Shown: positions 1 through 8,522, counted from the first letter of the stretch. The stretch is DNA of 64,000 nt from Brevibacterium sp. CCUG 69071 (GCF_021023135.1 NZ_PGFV01000001.1:1083383-1147382), one strand, 5' to 3'. The notes: generated by a model not told the origin, from the sequence alone. A program made the numbers and translations.

Positions 1-450
1 CAGACCCCGTCTGCCGAGGCGTCCCAGTCCACGGACACCGCTTCCGCACCCGAGGAGTCCGAGTCCGCGGGCACGGAGGACGCCGAGGGTGACGCAGCAG
101 CGTCGACGGACATCGAGGATCTGCCCGACTACGTCAAGCCCTACCCGGATTCGACCGTGCTCTCGAGTTCGGTGGCTCCGGCGGAGACCGACAAGGACAC
201 GAAGAAGCCCGAGCAGGTCAGCCTCGTGGTCAGGGCCGAGGCCGACGCCAAGGACATCTTCAAGTTCTACGAGAAGGAACTGGGCAAGGCCGACTTCGAA
301 GCTTACGGCGACGAGGTCAAGACGGACAGCGGCCGGGTGATGAACTTCAAGCACAAGAAGAACGACGGACTCCTCGTCGTCACCGTCGCTGAGGACCCCG
401 AGAACAAGGACAACTCGATCGTCACGGTCGGCGGGAACATCGTTCAATGA
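1..450 (+). CDS. C-terminal part of an unrecognised protein (5' end outside window)
   Basis: The frame is open from the first base to the TGA at 448-450, so the N-terminus lies upstream of the window. About the first 45 visible residues are a Ser/Ala/Glu/Thr-rich, acidic linker. A compact segment of roughly 100 residues follows, starting near DLPDYVKPYPDSTV and ending VTVGGNIVQ. It contains a FKFYEKELGK stretch of the kind seen in small exported or lipid-anchored proteins of unknown function. A signal peptide cannot be checked because the start is missing. The stop overlaps the start of the polyprenyl synthase gene (ATGA), so the two are probably translationally coupled. I do not recognise the family. 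Confidence 0.75.
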   Translation, partial: QTPSAEASQSTDTASAPEESESAGTEDAEGDAAASTDIEDLPDYVKPYPDSTVLSSSVAPAETDKDTKKPEQVSLVVRAEADAKDIFKFYEKELGKADFEAYGDEVKTDSGRVMNFKHKKNDGLLVVTVAEDPENKDNSIVTVGGNIVQ

Positions 451-1649
451 CCCGAGCCGACGTCACGGACCCGTTCGACCCCCGGACGCCGCGCACGATC
501 TCCGGCCTCGACGATCCGAAAGCCATCGTCGCCGAGGTGACCGCGGAGATCGAAGCGTTCCTGGCGGAGAAGGCCGATGAGTTCACCGCCATCTCCCCCG
601 ACGCACGCGAGATCGGCCGAGCACTGCTCGACTACACACGGGGCGGGAAGCGGATCCGCCCGGTCCTGCTGTGGTGGGGTTATCAACTCGCCGTCGGTGA
701 GGACTTCGACCGGGAGCGGTTGAGCTCCGGACTCGCCCAGGCTGCGGGCTCGCTCGAACTCCTCCACGCCGCCGCACTCATCCACGACGACGTCATCGAC
801 CATTCGGACACCAGGCGCGGAGAACCCGCCCTGCACCGGAAGTTCGAATCCCGGCATGCGGCCAAGGGCTACAAAGGCGAGGGCGATTCCTTCGGCGTGG
901 CCTCGGCCATCGTCATCGGCGACATCTGCCTGGCCCTGAGCGAGGAGATGTTCGAACGTTCCCAGGACAGCCTCGGCATCACCGCGCAGGCTCGCGAACT
1001 GCGGGCCACGCTGCGCCGCGACGTCATGGTCGGTCAGTACCTCGATGTGCTCGCCGAGGTGATTCCGCTCAGCGATGAGCGCATCGGCGAGCGGGCGTGG
1101 GAGGTGCTCAGCTTCAAGTCGGCGAAGTATTCGGTCGAGCAGCCGCTCCTCCTCGGCGCCGCGATGGGCGGAGCGGATGCCGAGCAGCTGAGCGAGATCT
1201 CCCGGTTCGGTCTGCCTCTGGGCCAGGCCTTCCAGCTGCGTGACGATGTCCTCGGCATCGTCGGGGATCCCGCGGCGACCGGCAAGCCTTCGGGCGATGA
1301 CATCCGTGAGGGCAAGCGGACCGTACTCATCGCGGAGACGGTGCGCAGGCTCTCATCCGCACAGTCCGAGATCCTCGCAGATCGGCTGGGAGTTCCGTCC
1401 CTGACCGACGCCGAGGTGGACGAATGCGTCGAGATGATCACCGCCACCGGCGGGCTCGCCGCCGTGGAGGCATTCATCGAGGACAAACGTGCGGAGGCCC
1501 TGGCGGTCCTCGACGAATGGGCCCGCGCCGCCGAACCGGTCGCCGACCAGAACTCCGGGCCGCAATCGGAACCGCGCACCCGCCTCGGCGATGGTGCCCA
1601 TCGACGTCTCGCGGAGTTCGCGGACGCGCTGGCCTACCGCACGAGTTAA
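447..1649 (+). CDS. polyprenyl diphosphate synthase (FPP/GGPP synthase family)
   Basis: This all-alpha trans-prenyltransferase of 400 residues would condense isopentenyl diphosphate with an allylic diphosphate to make C15-C20 or longer prenyl diphosphates. The first aspartate-rich motif is DDVID at residues 114-118, after the LELLHAAALIHDD helix. The second is DDVLG at 266-270, followed by GD and GKPSGDD. The GGKRIRP substrate-binding segment lies near residues 66-72. The length is slightly above the family norm because of a tail after residue 370 that carries little recognisable structure. The ATG overlaps the preceding stop by four bases. The position next to Rv2175c-like and pknL-like genes matches idsA2 (Rv2173) of M. 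tuberculosis. Product chain length cannot be read with confidence. Confidence 0.92.
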   Translation: MTRADVTDPFDPRTPRTISGLDDPKAIVAEVTAEIEAFLAEKADEFTAISPDAREIGRALLDYTRGGKRIRPVLLWWGYQLAVGEDFDRERLSSGLAQAAGSLELLHAAALIHDDVIDHSDTRRGEPALHRKFESRHAAKGYKGEGDSFGVASAIVIGDICLALSEEMFERSQDSLGITAQARELRATLRRDVMVGQYLDVLAEVIPLSDERIGERAWEVLSFKSAKYSVEQPLLLGAAMGGADAEQLSEISRFGLPLGQAFQLRDDVLGIVGDPAATGKPSGDDIREGKRTVLIAETVRRLSSAQSEILADRLGVPSLTDAEVDECVEMITATGGLAAVEAFIEDKRAEALAVLDEWARAAEPVADQNSGPQSEPRTRLGDGAHRRLAEFADALAYRTS

Positions 1650-1684
1650 ACGGCGATGCGAGGGCCGAACGGTGACGTTCGGGC

Positions 1685-1726
1685 CGCGATCGCAGTTCTT
1701 CTCAGCGCGATCGCAGGTCTTCTCAG
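1685..1726. repeat. 21-bp tandem duplication across a stop codon
   Basis: Two adjacent 21-base units (1685-1705 and 1706-1726) begin CGCGATCGCA and end CTTCTCAG, with a single mismatch. The second unit contains the minus-strand stop codon (1723-1725) of the Rv2175c-like gene. Just upstream, 1662-1684 can fold as GGGCCGAAC paired with GTTCGGGCC (one bulge), a possible terminator for the polyprenyl synthase gene. Confidence 0.85.
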
Positions 1727-2082
1727 AAGGCCAGGGCCTGTGCCCGGCGCCTGACTTCCTTGCGATTGCCCGCACGGAGCAGATCGATGGGGCGCCCGGG
1801 CAGGGAGTCATCGGGGGTGAACAGCCATTCGATGGCTTCCTCGTCGCCGAACCCGGCATCGCGCAGCGTACTCAGCGTGCCCTTGACCGGGGTGACGACG
1901 GACCCGTCTTCGCGGAAGAAGGCGAGCGGCACCTGCATGACCTTGGGCTTACCGTGTTTGTAGCCGCAGATCGCGCCGTCTTCGAGCAGACGTCGCACCT
2001 GTGAGATGCCGAGTCCGGTCATCTCCGCAATATCGGGCAGCGTGGCCCAGTCCTGGACGAGTTCTTCCGTATTCACGCCCAC
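1723..2082 (-). CDS. Rv2175c-like DNA-binding protein
   Basis: A 119-residue protein with a helix-turn-helix at residues 13-40 (WATLPDIAEMTGLGISQVRRLL) and a compact C-terminal part ending in a basic helix. M. tuberculosis Rv2175c has the same size and layout: it binds DNA and is phosphorylated by the PknL kinase. Here the gene also sits beside a PASTA kinase gene and a polyprenyl synthase gene, so orthology is well supported by synteny. It is transcribed divergently from the LysM/transglycosylase and kinase genes. The regulatory target is unknown. The candidate phosphorylation site cannot be assigned from sequence alone. Confidence 0.85.
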   Translation of the reverse strand: MGVNTEELVQDWATLPDIAEMTGLGISQVRRLLEDGAICGYKHGKPKVMQVPLAFFREDGSVVTPVKGTLSTLRDAGFGDEEAIEWLFTPDDSLPGRPIDLLRAGNRKEVRRRAQALAF

Positions 2083-2204
2083 CAGCCTAGCAATATTCGG
2101 CGAAACACCTCGCCATGCGGAACCGAATGCTCGGGTGGAGGCCGGTCACTCGATAGTCTGGATGATGAACCTTCCCCATTCGACATGAAGCCAACAGGTG
2201 ACAG

Positions 2205-3392
2205 ATGACACGCACGCGACGGACTCCTCAGACGCCCGTTACCGCCGCCCCTGACATCCGTGCTGCCTCAAAGGTGAATTCGACGGGCCCGATCCCCGGC
2301 ACCGAGAACATCGAATCCACTGACCCCACGGAACCTGCGGCGGACGCAGACCAGCCCCACGACGATGCGCCCTCAACCGACTCTGCACACGCCGACTCAG
2401 AACCTGCCGACTCCGCAACTGCCGACTCCGCAACTGCCGAGTCCGGCCCTGCCGACTCTGGCCCCGTCACTTCCGCCGGGTCCGGCCCGCAGTGGACCTC
2501 CGGAACCACCGGCGTGACCGTTCCCGTCACCCACGGCGGCCGTACCTACAAGGCGAAGCAGGGCGACACTCTCTACGGCGTCGCCAGCAAACACGGAGTC
2601 TCCGTGCCTGCTTTGGCCGAGCTCAACCGGATCTCTCCACGGCAAAATCTGCACCAGGGTCAGGTGCTGTCCCTGCCGGAGAAGAACGACCTGCCCGACG
2701 TGGATCCTTCGCACATCGTCGCCCCGGGTGAGACCCTGGCGGGGATCGCGGCGCGACACGGCGTCGCACCCGCGACGCTGCGCCGGGCCAATGCGATGGG
2801 CGATGACTCCTACATCACGGTCGGTGAGCTTCTGCTGCTGCGGACCTCGGCCGCTCGCCCCAGACGCAGCGCCCCCGAGGTGCCCACGGACATTCCCCGC
2901 GTCGCCACCAGTACACAGGTCGAGGGCATCCATCCCGCGGTCCTCCACGCCGCCCGACTGAACAAATTCACCCTCCTGCACCGGCGCCATCCCGCACCTG
3001 CACAGGCCAAACTGCTCGTGGCCCGGATCGCCGAAGAGCTCGGTGCCGACCCCGCGCTCATGCAGGCGGTCGCCGCCCAGGAGTCCGGCTTTCAGCACAC
3101 CACCGTCTCCGCCGGCAACGCGATCGGCATCATGCAGGTGACTCCGCGGTCGGGCCGTTGGGCCAGCGACATCGTCGGCCGTGGCCTCGATCTCCTCGAC
3201 ATCGCGGACAACATCGTCGCCGGCACCGTCATCCTCGGCTGGCTCATCGAGACGGCCGAGTCCGAGGACGAGGCACTGGCCGGCTACTACCAGGATCTGC
3301 GCTCGGTGCGCAGCGACGGTCTCCTGCCGGAGACGAAGGCCTTCGTCCGAGCCGTGCAGCTGCAGCGCAACCGGATGCGGGAGGCCCTGTGA
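2205..3392 (+). CDS. LysM and lytic-transglycosylase-fold protein
   Basis: The 395-residue product has a disordered N-terminus of about 105 residues (Thr/Ala/Asp/Pro-rich, with 15-bp repeats). Two LysM domains follow at about residues 115-162 (core YKAKQGDTLYGVASKHGVSV) and 170-212 (HIVAPGETLAGIAARHGVAP), then an SLT-type domain at about 265-395 with the catalytic-type Glu in AVAAQESGFQ and the GIMQV motif. LysM binds peptidoglycan and the SLT fold cleaves glycan strands. No signal peptide or membrane segment is visible, and an in-frame TGA at 2199-2201 rules out an upstream extension. An AGGTGA ribosome site precedes the ATG. The stop overlaps the kinase start (GTGA), which suggests a joint role in cell-wall sensing or remodelling. 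Confidence 0.87.
   Translation: MTRTRRTPQTPVTAAPDIRAASKVNSTGPIPGTENIESTDPTEPAADADQPHDDAPSTDSAHADSEPADSATADSATAESGPADSGPVTSAGSGPQWTSGTTGVTVPVTHGGRTYKAKQGDTLYGVASKHGVSVPALAELNRISPRQNLHQGQVLSLPEKNDLPDVDPSHIVAPGETLAGIAARHGVAPATLRRANAMGDDSYITVGELLLLRTSAARPRRSAPEVPTDIPRVATSTQVEGIHPAVLHAARLNKFTLLHRRHPAPAQAKLLVARIAEELGADPALMQAVAAQESGFQHTTVSAGNAIGIMQVTPRSGRWASDIVGRGLDLLDIADNIVAGTVILGWLIETAESEDEALAGYYQDLRSVRSDGLLPETKAFVRAVQLQRNRMREAL
2404..2463. repeat. 15-bp tandem repeat, four units, in coding sequence
   Basis: Four consecutive 15-base units start CTGCCGACTC or CTGCCGAGTC (2404, 2419, 2434, 2449). They encode the five-residue pattern ADSAT/AESGP in the disordered N-terminus of the LysM protein. The first two units are identical. 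Confidence 0.85.
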
Positions 3393-5473
3393 GCACCCGA
3401 CAGGATCCGCTGATCGGCACCGTCCTCAACGACCGCTATCGCATCGACGCCAAGATCGCCCGCGGCGGGATGGCGATGGTCTATCGCGGCACGGATCTCC
3501 GCCTCGACCGTGAGATCGCGATCAAGGTGATGCACGAACACCTGATCTCCGATGACACCTTCGTCGAACGCTTCCGCCGTGAGGCCATCAACGCCGGGCG
3601 ACTCACCCACCCCAACCTCGTGGCCATCCACGACCAGGCCCGGGATGGGGACATCGTCTACCTCGTCATGGAGCACTTGCCCTCGGTGACCCTGCGCCGC
3701 GAACTCAAGCACCGCGGCACCTTCACACCCAGGCAGGCCATCGTCGTCCTCGACGCGATCCTCGCCGCCCTTGAAGCTGTCCATTCGACCGGCATCATCC
3801 ACCGCGACCTCAAGCCCGACAATGTGCTGCTGGGCACCGACGGCCAGGTCAAACTCGCCGATTTCGGTCTTGCTCGAGCCGTCACCACCGCGACCACGAC
3901 GAAGACGCTCATCGGCACCGTCGGCTATGTCGCGCCGGAGCTCGTGACTCGGGCCGGGGCGGATGCCCGCACCGATCTCTACACGGTCGGCATCATGTTC
4001 TACGAGATGCTCACCGGCACGCAGCCCTACACCGATGATGTGCCGATCCAGGTCGCCTACCGTCACGTCCACGACACCGTTCCCCCGCCCTCGGAGAAGG
4101 TGCCGAGGCTGAGTCCGCGTCTCGACGCGCTCGTGCTGTGGGCGACGTCGAAGGATCCCGAAGATCGGCCCGATGACGCCGCACAGTTCCGCAATGCCCT
4201 CGCCGAGGCGCGCGCTGAGATGAACGAAGCCGAACTCGACCTCGGCGATCCCGATGTCGAGCCCGGCGAGCACTCCCCCGCCCTGACCGCGAGCATCGAT
4301 CTCGGGGAAGAGGTACCCAAGGAGAAGAAGTCCCGCACCGACGAGATCCCCTACCTCGAGACCGACGAAGTCGACGACGCGGTTCCCGCCGCCGAAGACG
4401 ATGAGGACGCGACGAGTTCCGGAGCCGGAGCCGCTGGAGCCGGCATCGCCGGTGCCGGGGCTGCCGCTGCCGGCATCGGCGGTGTCACGACAGCACCCAG
4501 CTCCGCCTCTGCCTCCGAGGACGATGCGGCCTCCGAGAATGATGCGGCTTCCGAGGATGATGCTGACCAGCCCGATGACAACTCGGCCGGCGAGGCCGAT
4601 GATGGGACCGCCGTCGCTGCCGGCGCTGCCGGAGACGGAGCAGCCGGAACCGGGGCGGCCGCCGTAGGGACCACCTCGGCGGGGGCAGTGCCTCATCGCA
4701 GACGTCGGCGCCGCCTGCTGACGACCATCGTCGCCGTCGCCGCCGTGCTCGCGCTCGTCGCGTGGCTCGTCATCGCGAACCAACCGGCACCGACGTCCAT
4801 CGTGCCTGCTCAGTTGGCCGGCAAGCAGCTTGAAGAGGTGACCTCGCAGCTCGAGGACTCCGACCTGCAGGCGGAGCCGAAGGAAGTCTTCGACGACACC
4901 ATCCCGGCCGGACAGGTGATCGGCACCGAACCCGTGAGCGGCGCCGAACTCGCCCCCGATTCGACGGTCACCGTCGTCGTGTCTAAGGGCGAGGAGATGT
5001 TCGCGGTGCCCGATCTCGAGGGCAAGACCTCCGACGAAGCGGAGAAGGCGCTGAAGGACGCCGAGCTCTCGGTGGGCAAGGTCGACGAGGAATACAGCGA
5101 CTCGGTCAAGAACGACGTCGTCATCTCGGCGTCGAAGAAGGCCGGCGAGGAGCTGTCCAAGGACACGAAGATCGATCTCGTGGTCTCCAAGGGCGTCGCC
5201 CCGACGCCCGTGCCCGACGTCGAAGGCCTCACCTTCGACGCCGCCTATGCGACCCTGGCCAAGCGCGGCTTCCGGGTCGGCAAGGACGAGGTCTTCTCCG
5301 ATGACGTGCCCAAGGGCAAGGTGGTCTCGCAATTCCCGAAGAGCACCGAATCGAAGCCGGTCGACTCCCTCATCATCGTCCGCGTCTCCAAGGGCAAGGA
5401 GAAGAAAGAGGAGTCCAAGGACGACAAGAAGGATGAGAAGAAGGACGAGGACGACAAGGACAAGAAGGACTAG
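3389..5473 (+). CDS. pknL: PASTA-domain serine/threonine protein kinase (PknL/PknB type)
   Basis: A 694-residue membrane kinase. The cytoplasmic kinase domain occupies residues 17-280: glycine-rich loop IARGGMAMVYRG (23-34), Lys46, HRDLKPDN at 138-145 and DFG at 158-160. The activation loop holds several threonines (TTATTTKTLIGT), typical of autophosphorylation. An acidic, Ala/Gly-rich linker precedes a basic stretch and one membrane helix (about 442-465). Three PASTA repeats (about 470-690) end in a Lys/Asp/Glu-rich tail, and would sense muropeptides or lipid II outside the cell. The GTG at 3389 is chosen because it overlaps the previous stop and directly precedes the kinase domain. Synteny with Rv2175c and idsA2 favours PknL over PknB. 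Confidence 0.9.
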   Translation: MSTRQDPLIGTVLNDRYRIDAKIARGGMAMVYRGTDLRLDREIAIKVMHEHLISDDTFVERFRREAINAGRLTHPNLVAIHDQARDGDIVYLVMEHLPSVTLRRELKHRGTFTPRQAIVVLDAILAALEAVHSTGIIHRDLKPDNVLLGTDGQVKLADFGLARAVTTATTTKTLIGTVGYVAPELVTRAGADARTDLYTVGIMFYEMLTGTQPYTDDVPIQVAYRHVHDTVPPPSEKVPRLSPRLDALVLWATSKDPEDRPDDAAQFRNALAEARAEMNEAELDLGDPDVEPGEHSPALTASIDLGEEVPKEKKSRTDEIPYLETDEVDDAVPAAEDDEDATSSGAGAAGAGIAGAGAAAAGIGGVTTAPSSASASEDDAASENDAASEDDADQPDDNSAGEADDGTAVAAGAAGDGAAGTGAAAVGTTSAGAVPHRRRRRRLLTTIVAVAAVLALVAWLVIANQPAPTSIVPAQLAGKQLEEVTSQLEDSDLQAEPKEVFDDTIPAGQVIGTEPVSGAELAPDSTVTVVVSKGEEMFAVPDLEGKTSDEAEKALKDAELSVGKVDEEYSDSVKNDVVISASKKAGEELSKDTKIDLVVSKGVAPTPVPDVEGLTFDAAYATLAKRGFRVGKDEVFSDDVPKGKVVSQFPKSTESKPVDSLIIVRVSKGKEKKEESKDDKKDEKKDEDDKDKKD

Positions 5474-5500
5474 TCGCCGAGCCGTCCCTTCAGCATTGAC

Positions 5501-5540
5501 AATGCCGGTGGCCCTGCAGATCTGCAGGGCCACCGGCATT
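5501..5540. terminator. 40-bp perfect palindrome, bidirectional terminator
   Basis: The arms 5501-5520 and 5521-5540 are exact reverse complements (AATGCCGGTGGCCCTGCAGA and its complement) with no spacer. It lies between the convergent kinase and DAHP synthase genes, 28 bases after one stop and 20 after the other, so it can serve both transcripts. There is no clear T-tract. Confidence 0.8.
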
Positions 5541-5560
5541 CTCGTGCAGGGGGTGAGGAA

Positions 5561-6955
5561 TCAGCCTCGGCGGGTGAGGTACTCCGCGACCTGGAAGGCC
5601 ATCTCCAGGGACTGATCGTGGTTGAGTCGCGGATCGACGAGAGTCTCGTAGCGACGACGCAGACCTTCGTCGTCGATCTCCGTGGCTCCGCCCATGATCT
5701 CGGTGACGTCATCGCCGGTGAGCTCGATATGCAGGCCGCCGGGAATGGTCCCCGCGTCCTGGTGAGCGGTGAAGAAACCTTCGACCTCGGCCATGACGTC
5801 TTCGAACCTGCGGGTCTTGTACCCCGTGTTCGAGGTGATGGTGTTGCCGTGCATCGGATCGCAGACCCACGTCACGTGCGGCAGACGATCGCCGATGCCG
5901 GCCAGCAGCTTCGGCAGGGACTCGCCGATCTTGCCGGCGCCCATCCGAGTGACGAAGGTCAGGCGTCCGGGCTCGGCCTCGGGGTCGAGCTTGTCCGCGA
6001 GGGCAAGAGCGTCCTCGGCGGTTGCGGTCGGGCCGAGCTTGACGCCGATGGGGTTGCGGACCTTCGACAGGAAGTCGACGTGGGCACCGTCGATCTCACG
6101 GGTGCGTTCACCGATCCACAGGAAGTGACCCGAGACATCATAGGCCTGGCCAGTGCGGGAGTCGATTCTCGTCAGCGCACGTTCGTATTCAAGCAGAAGC
6201 GCCTCGTGGGCGGCGTAGAACTCGGTGGTTTTGAGCGCATCGAAGTCGGCCCCACAGGCGTCCATGAAGCGGATCGCACGATCGATCTCGGCGGCCGTCT
6301 GCTCGTAGCGCTGGTATCCGGGATTCGAGGCCAGGAAGCCGCGGTTCCATTCGTGGACGAAGCGCAGATCGGCGAATCCGCCTTGGGTGAAGGCGCGGAT
6401 GAGATTGAGGGTCGAGGCAGAGACGTGGTACGCCTGCAGGAGCCTCGCCGGGTCGTGCCGGCGGGACTCCTCGGTGAACTCGTATCCGTTGACGATGTCG
6501 CCGCGGAACGAGGGAAGCGTCACCCCGTCTCGCGTCTCCATGTCTGCCGAGCGCGGCTTGGCGAACTGACCGGCCATCCGGCCGATCTTGACCACAGGCA
6601 TCGAACCGCCGTAGGTCAGCACGGCCGCCATCTGCAGCACGGTCTGGATTCGCGCACGGATCTTATCGGCTTGGGCACCGGCGAAGGATTCGGCGCAGTC
6701 GCCACCGGCGAGGACGAATGCCTCGCCACGGGAGGCGGCTGCGATGCGCTGCTTGAGCACATCGGCCTCACCGGCGAAGATCAGCGGAGGCGAGCTGCGC
6801 AGATTGCCCAGTGCCTCTTCCAGCGCCTGTCCGTCGAGATAGGTCGGCTGCTGCTTCGGATCCATCTCCCGCCAGGTGTCGAGGCCTCCGAGGTCGTCGG
6901 CATCGGCTGAGGCGATGTTCCGATTGGCGAATACAGGATCGGTATGAAGGCTCAC
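5561..6955 (-). CDS. aroG: class II 3-deoxy-D-arabino-heptulosonate-7-phosphate synthase
   Basis: A 464-residue enzyme of the class II (plant/actinobacterial) DAHP synthase family. It condenses phosphoenolpyruvate with erythrose 4-phosphate as the first step of the shikimate pathway. Recognisable blocks are GGDCAESF, KIGRMAGQFAKPRS, NRGFLASNPGYQ, HFLWIGERTR, KVRNPIGVKLGP, VTRMGAGKI and CDPMHGNT with its metal-binding Asp/His. Length matches the family. The position downstream of pknL corresponds to aroG (Rv2178c) in M. tuberculosis. It follows the DUF151 gene by 30 bases on the same strand and may be co-transcribed with it. Feedback control by aromatic amino acids is usual for this class, but the sites were not checked. 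Confidence 0.96.
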   Translation of the reverse strand: MSLHTDPVFANRNIASADADDLGGLDTWREMDPKQQPTYLDGQALEEALGNLRSSPPLIFAGEADVLKQRIAAASRGEAFVLAGGDCAESFAGAQADKIRARIQTVLQMAAVLTYGGSMPVVKIGRMAGQFAKPRSADMETRDGVTLPSFRGDIVNGYEFTEESRRHDPARLLQAYHVSASTLNLIRAFTQGGFADLRFVHEWNRGFLASNPGYQRYEQTAAEIDRAIRFMDACGADFDALKTTEFYAAHEALLLEYERALTRIDSRTGQAYDVSGHFLWIGERTREIDGAHVDFLSKVRNPIGVKLGPTATAEDALALADKLDPEAEPGRLTFVTRMGAGKIGESLPKLLAGIGDRLPHVTWVCDPMHGNTITSNTGYKTRRFEDVMAEVEGFFTAHQDAGTIPGGLHIELTGDDVTEIMGGATEIDDEGLRRRYETLVDPRLNHDQSLEMAFQVAEYLTRRG

Positions 6956-6985
6956 AACGGTTCTTTCATGACGGTTCTTCGATGG

Positions 6986-7471
6986 CTAGGACGTTTCGGG
7001 ACCGGTTTCGAAGTCTTCGGCGGAGACATTGTCGAGGAAGTCCCTGAACTGGGCGACTTCGTCCTCGTCGGCCTCCGGGGCTTCGATGCCGGATTCCTCG
7101 AGCAGTTCGGAGTCGACGTAGACGGGGCAGTGGGCGGTCAGCGCCAAGGTCACGGCGTCCGAGGGCCTGGCGGAGATCGCCTTGCCGTCGCTCGTGTGCA
7201 ACTCGGCGAGGAAGATCTGCCCGTCCTTGCCGGTGATGGTGACATCGGACAGCTCGGCCTCATAGGCGGCGAGGGTGTCGATGAGGAGCGCGTGGGCCAT
7301 CGGCCGCGGCGGAGTCAGTCCGCGCTGAGCGATCGACAGCGCGTTCGCCTCGATCGCCCCCACCCAGATCGGCAGATAGTAGGCAGGTTCCGTGGCTTTG
7401 AGCAAAAGGATCGGCTGGTTGGCGGGCATTTCGATGCGGACGCCGACAACCTCGACTTCAACGTTTGACAT
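6986..7471 (-). CDS. bifunctional nuclease family protein (DUF151)
   Basis: This 161-residue protein matches the DUF151 or BFN family throughout the first 120 residues: PILLLKATEPAYYLPIWVG, EANALSIAQRG, RPMAHALLIDTL and SARPSDAVTLAL. The tail is acidic. Family members have been reported with RNase and DNase activity, but the physiological role in actinobacteria is unknown. It lies 10 bases downstream of the FHA gene, matching the conserved gcvH-garA-(merR)-DUF151 order of M. tuberculosis Rv1826-Rv1829. The MerR-type gene normally between them is absent here. Confidence 0.9.
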   Translation of the reverse strand: MSNVEVEVVGVRIEMPANQPILLLKATEPAYYLPIWVGAIEANALSIAQRGLTPPRPMAHALLIDTLAAYEAELSDVTITGKDGQIFLAELHTSDGKAISARPSDAVTLALTAHCPVYVDSELLEESGIEAPEADEDEVAQFRDFLDNVSAEDFETGPETS

Positions 7472-7481
7472 TATCCCCCGG

Positions 7482-8522
7482 TCAGGAGCGCGGACGCTGC
7501 TGGAAGATCATCCGGAACTTGCCGATCTGCACGTCGGCGCCGTTCTGCAGCTCGATCGAATCGATCAGCTGGCGACCCACATAGGTGCCGTTGAGCGATC
7601 CGGTGTCGCGCAGGGTGAAACCGCTGGGCGTGCGAATGAATTCGGCATGCTTGCGCGAAACGGTGACGTCGTCGAGGAAGATGTCCGCGTTCGGGCTGCG
7701 TCCCACGGTGACCACATCGGTGTCGAGGAGGATCTGCGAACCCGAATCGGGCCCCGAGACGACGACGAGGAGCGCATCGGCATCCTGCAGTCCCTCGAGA
7801 TCGGGCACCGGATGGATCTCACCGGTGTGCGGGTCCAAGATGCCCTGGAACTGCTGGCTTCCGGAGTCACTGGAGAGCGGTTCCCCTTGACCCTGCTGCT
7901 GATTCACGTCGTTCGGTCCCTGACCCTGCTGGTAGTGCTGCTGTCCGTTGTCGCCGCCGTACGGTCCCGGCTGGCCGTAGCCTCCGCCTTGAGACTGATC
8001 GCCCTGCGGATAGTTTCCCTGCGGATCCTGCCCGCCGTTCTGCGGCTGGAGCCGATTGTCATTTTGGTTCTGCTGCGGGGGCTGGAATTGGGCCTGCTGG
8101 GTTCCCCCGTAGCTCTGGCCGCCCTGATCCTGGTTGCCGTACTGCTGGCCGCCGTAGTTCTGGCCGCCCTGAGGAGTGCCGCCGTACTGCTGCCCACCCT
8201 GAGGCGTTCCGCCGTAGTTCTGGCTGGCTTGAGGGGTTCCGCCGTACTGCTGGCCACCCTGCGGCGTGCCGCCGTACTGCTGGCCGTTGCCGTACTGCGG
8301 CGCCTGCGGAGCGCCGTTGGCCGGCTGCTGTCCGTAAGGAGGAGTGTTGCCCTGAGGTGTCTGACCGTTCTGATCGACCTGAGGATTCGTCCGTGTCGCG
8401 GATTCGGCGTTCTCATCGCCCGCGTTCGCACCGAACGGGAACTTCTTCGACTGCGGCACTTGACCGTTGTCGTACCAGGTCTGCGAGGGATTCGGACGAC
8501 CTTGATCGTTGTTCTGCGACAT
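7482..8522 (-). CDS. FHA-domain protein, GarA/OdhI-like, with long Gln/Gly-rich N-terminus
   Basis: A 346-residue protein. Residues about 250-342 form one forkhead-associated domain with the phosphothreonine-binding signature GRSPNADI (274-281), SRKH (289-292) and NGT (311-313). The neighbourhood (gcvH upstream, DUF151 downstream) is that of GarA, which inhibits 2-oxoglutarate dehydrogenase and activates glutamate dehydrogenase until phosphorylated. GarA and OdhI are only about 140-160 residues long. Here about 220 residues of Gln, Gly, Asn, Pro and Tyr precede the FHA domain, including four to five 10-residue QQYGGTPQGG-type repeats at 81-125. The ETTS phosphorylation motif of GarA is not present anywhere, and no TT pair occurs. 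The gene shares TAATG with gcvH. Confidence 0.88.
   Translation of the reverse strand: MSQNNDQGRPNPSQTWYDNGQVPQSKKFPFGANAGDENAESATRTNPQVDQNGQTPQGNTPPYGQQPANGAPQAPQYGNGQQYGGTPQGGQQYGGTPQASQNYGGTPQGGQQYGGTPQGGQNYGGQQYGNQDQGGQSYGGTQQAQFQPPQQNQNDNRLQPQNGGQDPQGNYPQGDQSQGGGYGQPGPYGGDNGQQHYQQGQGPNDVNQQQGQGEPLSSDSGSQQFQGILDPHTGEIHPVPDLEGLQDADALLVVVSGPDSGSQILLDTDVVTVGRSPNADIFLDDVTVSRKHAEFIRTPSGFTLRDTGSLNGTYVGRQLIDSIELQNGADVQIGKFRMIFQQRPRS
8148..8282. repeat. 30-bp tandem coding repeats in FHA protein
   Basis: Residues 81-125 of the FHA protein repeat a 10-residue unit (QQYGGTPQGG, QQYGGTPQAS, QNYGGTPQGG, QQYGGTPQGG, then a partial QNYGG). The DNA repeats with a 30-base period. Confidence 0.88.

Noticed and set aside
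3287..5539. A 750-residue minus-strand frame opposite the PASTA kinase
   Set aside because: Kinase and PASTA motifs are perfect on the plus strand; the opposite frame is an artefact of GC-rich codon use.
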